Shown here piece by piece: positions 1 to 8,021 of a DNA stretch of 8,021 bases (positions are counted from its first letter, which is position 1; each line of letters opens with the position of its first letter). The position numbers and the translations under genes were made by a program. The stretch lies in contig JAYVXB010000107.1 of assembly GCA_043785585.1 (NCBI GenBank), positions 1-8,021 of the forward strand, in the 5' to 3' direction. Under the pieces are notes generated by a model. The model ran no database searches. It saw only the letters and a program-made list of their open reading frames with translations, and was not told where the DNA came from. This DNA comes from JBBQXV01 sp043785585 (GTDB lineage Bacteria > Myxococcota_A > Polyangia > Polyangiales > Polyangiaceae).

Positions 1-31
1 CTGCCGCGACCTGCCACCTCTTGCCGGTCAT
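1..31 (-). CDS. Possible start of a further minus-strand gene, cut by the window edge
   Basis: An ATG at 31 (minus strand) follows the stop codon of the HAD phosphatase gene after only 4 nt. It opens ten codons reading MTGKRWQVAA before the window ends. The tight spacing is what a next gene in an operon would look like. There is no clear Shine-Dalgarno sequence, and ten codons cannot show that the frame is coding. No function can be proposed. The alternative is that these 35 bases are simply non-coding sequence downstream of the phosphatase. Confidence 0.25.
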   Translation of the reverse strand, partial: MTGKRWQVAA

Positions 32-35
32 GCCG

Positions 36-1052
36 TCACCGCGCGCGACGCCGCGGATTGTGCCGCGACACGAGCTGCACGTAGTCCGGCAGGATGGCCT
101 CGTCACCGCGCCAGCTCGAGCGCGCCCCTTCAGCGAGCGCCGGCAGCCGCGTCATCATCGCTCCGAGCTCGTCCGCCGCCGGAACGCGCTCGCGCTCGGT
201 CCACCGCGCGAAGCTCTCGCCGAGCTCGTCGATCTTCGTGCCGCGCAAGTGCCCGCGCCGCGCGAGATCGAGGTAGCTCCGCGCGAGCGCGTCGCCGTCG
301 AACCGATGCTCGACCGCCATCTCCACCGCGACACGCAGCACGGCCTCCGCGGGGAGCCGCCCGTCCTCGTACACGACGAATGCAGCTTGCAGGTAATTGT
401 AGAACGGCACCGCGCGATTGCCGTAGACGCGAAAATCGTCGGGCGGCGTTTGTCCCTCGAGGTGGATCAAGATCCGCTCGACCGCGTCGCCGCGCTCGAT
501 GCCGCGCACCGTCTCCATCGTCACGTCGACGACGTCCTCGTAGACGCGTCCACGCTCGAGCACCGCGAGGAGCATCTCTTCGCTGACGCGCCCCGCGATG
601 ACGTCGGCGTAGAGCGAGTAGACGAACGCGTCGGCCTCGGCGTCGTCACCGAAGAGCGTCTCTTTCTTGCGTACGTCGTCGCCGGCGCTCGCCGCCGCGC
701 GTCCTTGGAGAAGCGCGGGGAGCTTGTACCCGAGCTGATCTTTGACCGCGCGAAAACGGAAGCGCAGCAGGTTCTGCAGGTTCGGCTTGAGCGTGAAGCT
801 GTCCCAGGTGATCCCGTCGAGGCGGAGCTTGTCCTCGAGGCGACGCCGCATCTGCTCGGGTGAGCCCGACAGGATGTGCACCGAGACGCCGGCGCGCACC
901 ATCTCGCGGAGCATCGTCGACGCGCCGGGGTTCGTCAGCTTCTGGTCCGCGCGCTCGAGAGCGGTTCGCACGATGTCCCTGAGCGTGTCGAACTCCGTAC
1001 GCAGGTACGTCTTGTCGAGATCCCATCGGGCGATGTGCGGCGTCGTCACCAC
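36..1052 (-). CDS. HAD-superfamily phosphatase, App1/DUF2183-like
   Basis: Predicted soluble cytoplasmic phosphohydrolase of 338 aa with no signal peptide or membrane segment. The HAD motifs are visible in order: motif I WDLDKT (nucleophile D11, acid/base D13), motif II LSGSP around S62, a lysine-rich stretch before the end of the core (KK near 129-130), and motif IV FGDDAEAD (D136, D137, D141). The segment from LSGSP through TLKP to GDDAEAD resembles the phosphatidate phosphatase App1 (DUF2183) core, which acts on a phospholipid phosphate. The substrate here is inferred and not certain. The C-terminal part (about 150-338) is helical, charged and unassigned. I chose the GTG at 1052 (a second GTG is at 1049). 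The longer frame from a GTG at 1115 would have to encode a perfect hairpin at 1080-1105, and motif I normally sits near the N-terminus. The gene lies 69 bp beyond the SGNH hydrolase stop, on the same strand. HAD membership is confident; the App1 affinity is moderate. Confidence 0.8.
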   Translation of the reverse strand: MVTTPHIARWDLDKTYLRTEFDTLRDIVRTALERADQKLTNPGASTMLREMVRAGVSVHILSGSPEQMRRRLEDKLRLDGITWDSFTLKPNLQNLLRFRFRAVKDQLGYKLPALLQGRAAASAGDDVRKKETLFGDDAEADAFVYSLYADVIAGRVSEEMLLAVLERGRVYEDVVDVTMETVRGIERGDAVERILIHLEGQTPPDDFRVYGNRAVPFYNYLQAAFVVYEDGRLPAEAVLRVAVEMAVEHRFDGDALARSYLDLARRGHLRGTKIDELGESFARWTERERVPAADELGAMMTRLPALAEGARSSWRGDEAILPDYVQLVSRHNPRRRAR

Positions 1053-1058
1053 GCCCGA

Positions 1059-1064
1059 GTTATA
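1059..1064 (-). promoter_or_regulatory. Possible -10 box for the HAD gene (leaderless start)
   Basis: On the minus strand TATAAC stands 6 nt before the GTG at 1052, one base off the TATAAT consensus and AT-rich in an otherwise very GC-rich stretch. This spacing would put the transcription start at or next to the start codon, giving a leaderless mRNA. That fits the lack of a Shine-Dalgarno sequence. No convincing -35 hexamer lies 16-18 bp upstream, where the hairpin arm is. This is a prediction from position and composition only. Confidence 0.3.
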
Positions 1065-1079
1065 GTGGACGCGAGGGCC

Positions 1080-1105
1080 GTCGGCGTGCAGGTTCGCACG
1101 CCGAC
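1080..1105 (-). terminator. Perfect 10-bp-stem hairpin between the SGNH and HAD genes
   Basis: GTCGGCGTGC is followed after a 6-nt loop by its exact reverse complement GCACGCCGAC. The stem is GC-rich and would fold strongly in RNA of either strand. It begins 16 nt past the SGNH hydrolase stop and ends 27 nt before the chosen HAD start, where a terminator or attenuator would sit. There is no T-run after either arm, so it is not a classical intrinsic terminator. It may be a U-less hairpin terminator, an mRNA 3'-end stabiliser, or a protein-binding dyad. Confidence 0.45.
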
Positions 1106-1121
1106 ATTCGTGCACGGCACT

Positions 1122-2387
1122 TCACTGCGCGATCGCCGCGTCGCGCACGATCTTCAGCATGCGGAGCGTGACGAAGTTTCTCACGTTGAACCCGCACTGC
1201 AGGCCCTGCTCGTCGAGGACGCCGCCGCCGCGCGAATAGAGGCTCGGATGTACGCCGTCGGGGCCGACACCATGCGCGACGAGCGGATCGAGCGCGTACC
1301 TGTAGTCGATGAGCGGGAGCTGCCGCTCGCACGCGATCTGCGCGATCGCGGCGTTCGCCATGTTCGTCTGGATCGCGTAGCGCCAGTTCGACGACGTGCT
1401 CCCGGGCGTCGGACAGTCGGAGAAGCGCTTGTCGCGGAGGTGCTTCGGGATCGTCGTGAGGATCGGCACGACGCCGCGCGCCTCGAGCTGATCGACGATG
1501 ATGCGAAGCTGCTCGGCGAATTCTTTGCCGATCTCGCTCGCGGCGAACCACTGCGCGTCGTTGGTGCCGTACATGACGACGGCGTACGCGGGAGAGAGCG
1601 TCGCGACGATGTCGTCGAGCGGCGTCGAGTGGAGGGCGGTCGAGTACGAGAGCGCCCACTTCGCGCGCGCGCCGATCTTGGACGCACGCGGCGCGCGGAA
1701 CGAGTCGTAGGAGCCGCGCCCCGCGTCGCCGATCGCGACGCCGCGGAAGAGATCGACCACGGTGCGCTCGCCGTCGATGAGCAGCGCCTCGCGGACCGCG
1801 GGCGAGAGCACGACGCGTTGATCGTACGACGCCACGCCGAACGGGCGGAGGAAGCTGTGGTCGATCGTGATGCTGTCGCCGACGAGCGCGAAGACGTCCG
1901 CGCGGCGCCCCTTCGCGCGACCGGCGGCGAAGATGGTTCGCACGTGCGCGGTGGTCGTCGGATCGAGCGGGAGCGCGCTCGCGATCATGCGCGCCATGTC
2001 GACGGGGTGGGCCTTGCCTTGCTGTCCGCAGAGCGCGGCCGTCGGCTGCTCGTCGTCGCACATCGTGACGAACGGATCGTAGGGCGAGCATGCGCCGAGC
2101 GCGGCGAGCGTGCGTGCGTCGTCGGGCGCATTCAGGAGCCCGACGCTCGGGGCCGAGCACGCGGCGACGACGACGGCGGAGCCCGCGTCTGCGTCGTCGG
2201 GCGCGTCGCTCTCTGCGTCACGCGTGTCGGAGCTCGCGGCCGGTCGTTCGTACGCGCTCGACGACGCGGCGGGCGCCCCCGCATCGATCTCCGCCGACGC
2301 AACCGCGCGGCGATCGCACGCAACCGTCAGCGTCAGAAGCGAGAGGTTGAACAGGAAGATCCCTCTCTCCTGCCGTCGCACGTTCAC
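1122..2387 (-). CDS. SGNH/GDSL hydrolase family protein, probable lipoprotein
   Basis: Predicted exported esterase or acyl-hydrolase of 421 aa. The N-terminus has a basic region (RRQER), a hydrophobic run (GIFLFNLSLLTLTVA) and then C24. The lipobox is imperfect (LTVAC, Thr at -3), with Asp at +2. An Ala/Ser/Asp-rich linker (about 25-85) precedes the catalytic domain. SGNH blocks are clear: VGDSIT with nucleophile S172, YGTND with G274 and N276, and DGVHPS with D377 and H380, so the Ser-Asp-His set is complete. The block II glycine probably lies in the GRGSYDS region, but I cannot fix it. The mature part holds seven further cysteines, so disulfides are possible. The natural substrate (acyl ester, acetylated sugar, lipid) cannot be read from the sequence. 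The GTG at 2387 overlaps the upstream stop as GTGA, the usual sign of translational coupling; a second GTG at 2381 is possible. The same frame is open further upstream, but that part lies over the preceding gene and is Arg-rich shadow sequence. Confidence 0.85.
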   Translation of the reverse strand: MNVRRQERGIFLFNLSLLTLTVACDRRAVASAEIDAGAPAASSSAYERPAASSDTRDAESDAPDDADAGSAVVVAACSAPSVGLLNAPDDARTLAALGACSPYDPFVTMCDDEQPTAALCGQQGKAHPVDMARMIASALPLDPTTTAHVRTIFAAGRAKGRRADVFALVGDSITIDHSFLRPFGVASYDQRVVLSPAVREALLIDGERTVVDLFRGVAIGDAGRGSYDSFRAPRASKIGARAKWALSYSTALHSTPLDDIVATLSPAYAVVMYGTNDAQWFAASEIGKEFAEQLRIIVDQLEARGVVPILTTIPKHLRDKRFSDCPTPGSTSSNWRYAIQTNMANAAIAQIACERQLPLIDYRYALDPLVAHGVGPDGVHPSLYSRGGGVLDEQGLQCGFNVRNFVTLRMLKIVRDAAIAQ

Positions 2388-3382
2388 GGATGCGTGGCGT
2401 TCGTCGCGCCGCACGAAGCCTCGAGGCCATGGCCGTCGGGATCGCAGCGGACGAAGCCGATCTCGCCGCATTTCACTTTGTACGGCCGCCCGGCCGCACA
2501 GAACGACAGCGCGTCGCCGTCGCATCGTGGCGCGCCCGATTCGCACGCGCGTTGTCCAGGGAGTGCGCAGACAGGCTTGGCCGACGACGCGTCGCACGCG
2601 AGCCCCATCGCGCCGCAGTCGATGACGCGCTCTTCGCCGAGCTGCCCGTGCGGAACGCACTGCACGAGCTTGCCGCCATTGCAGTGCTGCTTGCCGATGT
2701 CTTTGCAGTGCGCGTGTCCGCCCGTCTCGCAGATCGCGGCCTCGACGCCCTCGCCGCCGCGGTGCTCGACGCACTTCACGCCGGCCGCGCATGCCGTCCG
2801 TTCGACGGCGCCGTCACGGCAGGTGACGATCGCGTTCCCGCTGTCGCAGCGCGCGTCGGGGGAGCCGGGGGGGCAGAGCGCGGGCGAGATGCATCCGCGC
2901 GTGACGAGACCGCCGGCGGCGTGGCTCTCGCCGCACGTCGCCTGCATCGTCGCGCAGTCGACGGACGCGCTCTCTTCCGGATCGTCCTCGGAGCACGTGA
3001 CGAGGCGGCTACCCGCGCACGCGGTTTGCTCGCCCGGGTGCGCGCGGCAGTACGTCGCCGCGACGGCGTCGCCTCCGCGCTCCTTCGCGCATGCATCGAG
3101 CGCGACGCACGTCGACGAGGTGGACACGCAGCGCAAGAACGCGCCGTCGTCGTTCGGACGTCCGCGCGTCAGCCATCCGTCGACGCACGCCGACGGATCG
3201 CGATCGCGAGGTGCGTCGTGAGCGTGCGCGCAGCTCGCTATCTTCGCGCACGCACGCGCGATCCGTTCGACGTGCGTGAAGCCGTCCGGCGTCGGCGGCA
3301 CGATGGACGGCGGCGTCGGCGACGACGCGGCGCACGCGACGAGCACGAGCGCCAAAGGAGCGAGGAGAGCTACGAACCGCAC
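2384..3382 (-). CDS. Cysteine-rich modular lipoprotein of unknown function
   Basis: Exported lipoprotein of 332 aa. It starts at a GTG and has a textbook type II signal: MRF, a hydrophobic core, and lipobox LVAC with the lipidated cysteine at C17. A Ser/Pro-rich spacer follows. An N-terminal cysteine domain (C45, C51, C66, C85, C92, C98) is followed by four tandem six-cysteine modules: C112-C164, C170-C218, C226-C272 and C280-C324. Each keeps the core C-x-G-x-(A/K/R)-(I/L)-V-x-C or a close variant. With about 30 cysteines outside the reducing cytoplasm, it is probably a disulfide-stabilised rod or binding protein on the envelope. I do not recognise a named family; cysteine-rich lipoproteins of this kind are common in myxobacteria. 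The gene starts 13 nt after the kinase stop, and its own stop overlaps the SGNH start, so it sits in the middle of a likely three-gene operon. No enzymatic motif was seen. Confidence 0.85.
   Translation of the reverse strand: MRFVALLAPLALVLVACAASSPTPPSIVPPTPDGFTHVERIARACAKIASCAHAHDAPRDRDPSACVDGWLTRGRPNDDGAFLRCVSTSSTCVALDACAKERGGDAVAATYCRAHPGEQTACAGSRLVTCSEDDPEESASVDCATMQATCGESHAAGGLVTRGCISPALCPPGSPDARCDSGNAIVTCRDGAVERTACAAGVKCVEHRGGEGVEAAICETGGHAHCKDIGKQHCNGGKLVQCVPHGQLGEERVIDCGAMGLACDASSAKPVCALPGQRACESGAPRCDGDALSFCAAGRPYKVKCGEIGFVRCDPDGHGLEASCGATNATHP
2411..3049 (-). repeat. Four tandem six-cysteine modules (protein-level repeat)
   Basis: Cysteine positions within the lipoprotein are: A 112, 122, 130, 143, 150, 164; B 170, 179, 188, 198, 204, 218; C 226, 234, 242, 256, 263, 272; D 280, 287, 295, 305, 313, 324. 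The pattern is C-x(6-9)-C-x(7-8)-C-x(9-13)-C-x(5-7)-C-x(8-13)-C, with 5-7 residues between modules. Between the second and third cysteines lie AGSRLVT, DSGNAIVT, NGGKLVQ and DGDALSF, which show common ancestry. The DNA itself has diverged, so this is old duplication within the gene and not a recent DNA repeat. Confidence 0.75.
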
Positions 3383-3395
3383 GGCGCGCAGCCTA

Positions 3396-6161
<2,766 letters not shown>

Positions 6162-6269
6162 CGAGCGGTACCAGGCTATCACGCTGCCGAGCGGTCGACG
6201 CTACCCGCCGCTTTCTGAAACGCGCAGCGATTTCGCGTTCGTGGGGGACTCTCTTGTACCATCTCACCT
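6162..6269. promoter_or_regulatory. Divergent promoter region between the kinase and MshEN-protein genes
   Basis: This 108-bp spacer must carry the promoters of both divergent genes if neither is read from further upstream. It is less GC-rich than the genes and holds short T- and A-runs (6211-6240). For the kinase, a weak TAGCCT lies at 6178-6173 on the minus strand. CGAGCGGT occurs twice, at 6162-6169 and 6188-6195, 26 bp apart. An imperfect dyad GAAA-CGC...GCG-TTTC spans 6217-6233. None of these is strong enough alone to call an operator. Confidence 0.4.
6257..6262 (+). promoter_or_regulatory. Possible -10 box for the MshEN-protein gene (leaderless start)
   Basis: TACCAT, preceded directly by TTG, ends 7 nt before the GTG at 6270. 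It fits the TAnnnT form of a -10 element and would start the transcript at the start codon. The sequence just before the GTG (CTCACCT) has no Shine-Dalgarno match, which favours a leaderless message. No -35 hexamer is recognisable at 16-18 bp. Confidence 0.3.
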
Positions 6270-7340
6270 GTGGCAGCACCGAAGCGCATTGGCGAGCTTC
6301 TGATCGAAGCCAACGTCCTCACGGCGGAACAGCTCGAGCACGCCCTGACCGTGCAGCGCGCCGACGGCCGCAAGCTCGGCCACCTGCTCATCGAGCTCGG
6401 CCATGTGAGCGAAACCGTCCTCACGCAGGCACTGAGCCGGCAGCTGGCGGTGCCGTGGGTGTCGCTGTTTCACGTCGATTTCTCGCGGTCGCTGCTCAAC
6501 TTGATCCCGCGCGAGGTCGCCGAGAAGTTCGCCCTCGTGCCGATTTTCGTGCGTCGCGTCCGAAAGCAAGGGGAGACGCTCTACGTCGCGATGGACGATC
6601 CGACGAACACGGCCGCGCTCGACGAGGTCTCCAAGTCGGCCGGGATCCCCGTGCGCCCGATGATCGCGTGCCCAAGCGACATCCGAGCCGCGATTCGCGT
6701 CTACTACCTCGGCGGCGAAGCGACGCCTGGAACGGCGCCGCTCACCTCGCCGAACGCGCCCGCAGCGGCACCGGCCGCCACGCCGCCCGTCCCCGCCGGG
6801 AAGCGCGACACGCGCCCCGACGTCCCGCCGCCACCGCCGCGACGCGCGTCTTCGGCGGAGATCGCCCCGCCGCCGGACGAAGAGCCGACGCCGCTCAGCG
6901 AACGCGACGCGACGCCGATCGACACGGTGCCACCGAGCGAGCCTGCGAGCAGCGATTCGCCCGACGCGATGCCGGAGATCGAAGCGACCGAGATCATTCG
7001 AACGACCGGACGCGCGAAGCGCGGGCCGCGCATGGTCGCGCTCACGCTCCTCGACGGGACGACGCTCACGCTTCCGGCCGCGAAGAAAAAGAAATCGCGC
7101 CCCGACGCCGACGAGGTGGCGCCCGACTCCGAAGGGGCGCCGGGCGGCGTACCGGACCAGCTCACGGCGCGCGATCTCATCAGCGCGTTCCGAGCGGTGA
7201 GCCATGGCGCGGATGCTTCCGAGATCCTCGGTGAACGACCGCCCACGTGGGAGGCGATGTTCGCGACGCTCTTGTCGCTGATGTTGAAGAAGGGGCTCAT
7301 CGCGGACTGGGAGTTCGTCGAGGAGTTCCGAAAGCTCTGA
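6270..7340 (+). CDS. MshEN (GspE N-terminal) domain protein without ATPase domain
   Basis: Cytoplasmic protein of 356 aa starting at a GTG. Residues 6-58 hold two 24-residue MshEN motifs separated by exactly five residues: R6-I-G8 ... L22 ... L26 ... Q29, then K35-L-G37 ... G44 ... L51 ... L55 ... Q58. In Vibrio MshE this double motif binds c-di-GMP. Residues about 60-147 continue as the second part of the type II secretion ATPase N-domain (LIPREVAEKF, LYVAMDDPTN). The ATPase domain of GspE/PilB is absent: no Walker motifs occur. Instead come a Pro/Ala-rich linker (about 150-235), a short segment MVALTLLDGTTLTLP (255-269), a KKKK cluster (272-275), and a helical C-terminus (about 298-356, with MLKKGLIADWEFVEEF). 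The likely role is an adaptor or c-di-GMP-responsive partner for a secretion/pilus ATPase or another machine. That is inference, and consensus residues differ in both motifs. It is divergent from the kinase and convergent with the next gene. Confidence 0.85.
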   Translation: MAAPKRIGELLIEANVLTAEQLEHALTVQRADGRKLGHLLIELGHVSETVLTQALSRQLAVPWVSLFHVDFSRSLLNLIPREVAEKFALVPIFVRRVRKQGETLYVAMDDPTNTAALDEVSKSAGIPVRPMIACPSDIRAAIRVYYLGGEATPGTAPLTSPNAPAAAPAATPPVPAGKRDTRPDVPPPPPRRASSAEIAPPPDEEPTPLSERDATPIDTVPPSEPASSDSPDAMPEIEATEIIRTTGRAKRGPRMVALTLLDGTTLTLPAAKKKKSRPDADEVAPDSEGAPGGVPDQLTARDLISAFRAVSHGADASEILGERPPTWEAMFATLLSLMLKKGLIADWEFVEEFRKL

Positions 7341-7343
7341 GCG

Positions 7344-8021
7344 TCATGGGCTCGTGCAGAGCGACGTGACCGCGGCGTCGAGCGTCGTGACGAGCGCGCG
7401 AACGTCCGCCCCTCCGTCGACGCGGCCCGCATCGGCGATCATCGCGAGCGCGCGCTCGCGCAGCGTGAACGCGCGCGGATTCAGGTTCACGCAGTCACCG
7501 CGTCGCGCGGACGACTCCGCTTCGAGCGCCGCCGCGGCGATCTCGTCACGGCCGGGGAGCGCGCGCTCGATCGCCTCGGCGGCGGACTCGACGCGCTGGC
7601 GAAGCGCGCGCTCGGCGGGGCCGGCGTCGGGGTAGAGCGCGTCTTCGAATTTCTGGAACGCGCCCAACGTACCTGGCAGAGGGTCGGACGCGGGCGACGG
7701 GTTCGTCGCGATCGGCTTCGGCAAGGCCGGCGGCGACGGCGTTCCGAGCTGCGTGAGGCGCACGCCGACGATGAACAGGACCGCGATGACCGGCACCGGC
7801 CACAAGCGTCGCCACGGCGCGGGGGTCGCGCGCGCGTCGGGCTCGAGCGTGTCGGCAAGCGCCGCGCTGACGTACGGCGCGTACGTCCGAAGCGCCGCGG
7901 CGGCCGACGCCGCCTGGTCTGGACGCTCCGCGCGAAACGCGAGCAGCGCGGGACGCGCGCGCCCGAGACTCCCCGCGCGCGCCGCGCCCGCAATTGCCGC
8001 GAGGACGAGCGGCGGCAGCTT
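7344..8021 (-). CDS. Membrane protein of unknown function, 5' end outside the window
   Basis: The frame is open from the right edge to the stop at 7344, giving 225 visible residues with no start required inside. The visible part begins KLPPLVLAAIAG and continues as an Ala/Arg-rich helical stretch. A single transmembrane helix lies at about visible residues 73-89 (PVPVIAVLFIVGV), preceded by WRR. The positive-inside rule puts the N-terminal part in the cytoplasm and the C-terminal ~130 residues in the periplasm. That C-terminal part has a Pro/Ser linker, then charged helices (RALRQRVESAAEAIERAL), and two cysteines (GDCVNLN and SLC near the end) that could pair. I do not recognise the family. 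A TTG at 7805 gives a shorter 153-aa frame, but it lies at the edge of the membrane helix and the coding signal runs on upstream, so it is unlikely to be the true start. The stop is 3 bp from that of the convergent MshEN gene. Confidence 0.65.
   Translation of the reverse strand, partial: KLPPLVLAAIAGAARAGSLGRARPALLAFRAERPDQAASAAAALRTYAPYVSAALADTLEPDARATPAPWRRLWPVPVIAVLFIVGVRLTQLGTPSPPALPKPIATNPSPASDPLPGTLGAFQKFEDALYPDAGPAERALRQRVESAAEAIERALPGRDEIAAAALEAESSARRGDCVNLNPRAFTLRERALAMIADAGRVDGGADVRALVTTLDAAVTSLCTSP

Noticed and set aside
2388..2792. N-terminal extension of the SGNH hydrolase to a start at 2792
   Set aside because: These 135 residues overlap the cysteine-rich lipoprotein gene and read as Arg-rich shadow sequence. 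The signal-peptide-like segment begins right after the GTG at 2387.
876..3221. A 781-codon open frame on the plus strand
   Set aside because: It is antisense to the HAD, SGNH and cysteine-rich lipoprotein genes. Its product is an Arg/Ala/Asp-rich string with no domain, while all three minus-strand products have clear motifs. Long antisense frames are expected at this GC content.
6162..6195. Direct repeat CGAGCGGT as a regulator-binding pair
   Set aside because: Eight bases of GC-rich sequence repeated once is weak, and GAGCG-type words recur throughout the window.
6217..6233. Imperfect GAAA...TTTC dyad in the divergent spacer as an operator
   Set aside because: The arms are short and interrupted, and the match is within what a 108-bp spacer would give by chance. 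It is noted only inside the spacer entry.

Overview
The window is GC-rich, almost fully coding DNA, with long spurious open frames on the strand opposite the real genes. The gene content includes a eukaryotic-type Ser/Thr kinase fused to a P-loop NTPase, cysteine-rich lipoproteins and a stand-alone MshEN (GspE N-terminal) protein with a proline-rich tail. This points to a member of the Myxococcota, probably of the Polyangiales/Sorangium type. The assignment is inferred from gene style; there is no rRNA or other marker gene here.

Layout. From about 6161 down to the left edge, all genes lie on the minus strand. In transcription order they are: (1) a 921-aa Ser/Thr protein kinase with two zinc ribbons, a STAND/AAA-type NTPase module and TPR-like helices (6161-3396); (2) a cysteine-rich lipoprotein with four tandem six-cysteine modules (3382-2384), 13 nt downstream; (3) an SGNH/GDSL hydrolase with a lipoprotein-like signal (2387-1122), whose GTG start overlaps the previous stop; (4) after a perfect 10-bp-stem hairpin, a HAD-superfamily phosphatase resembling the App1 (DUF2183) type (about 1052-36). 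A possible further minus-strand gene starts at 31 and leaves the window.

On the plus strand, divergent from the kinase across a 108-bp spacer, is a 356-aa MshEN-domain protein (6270-7340). Its stop lies only 3 bp from the stop of a convergent minus-strand gene (8021-7344, 5' end outside the window). That gene encodes a single-span membrane protein of unknown function.

How the genes may work together (inference). The kinase, the cysteine-rich lipoprotein and the SGNH hydrolase have the spacing of one operon. They would join a cytoplasmic sensor/switch kinase to two envelope-anchored proteins, one probably disulfide-rich and structural or binding, the other an esterase or acyl-hydrolase. The hairpin in front of the HAD gene suggests that gene is at least partly uncoupled from the operon. 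The divergent MshEN protein has the double 24-residue motif used for c-di-GMP binding in MshE, but with substitutions and without an ATPase domain, so it may be a nucleotide-sensing adaptor. No mobile element, CRISPR array, tRNA or rRNA was seen.
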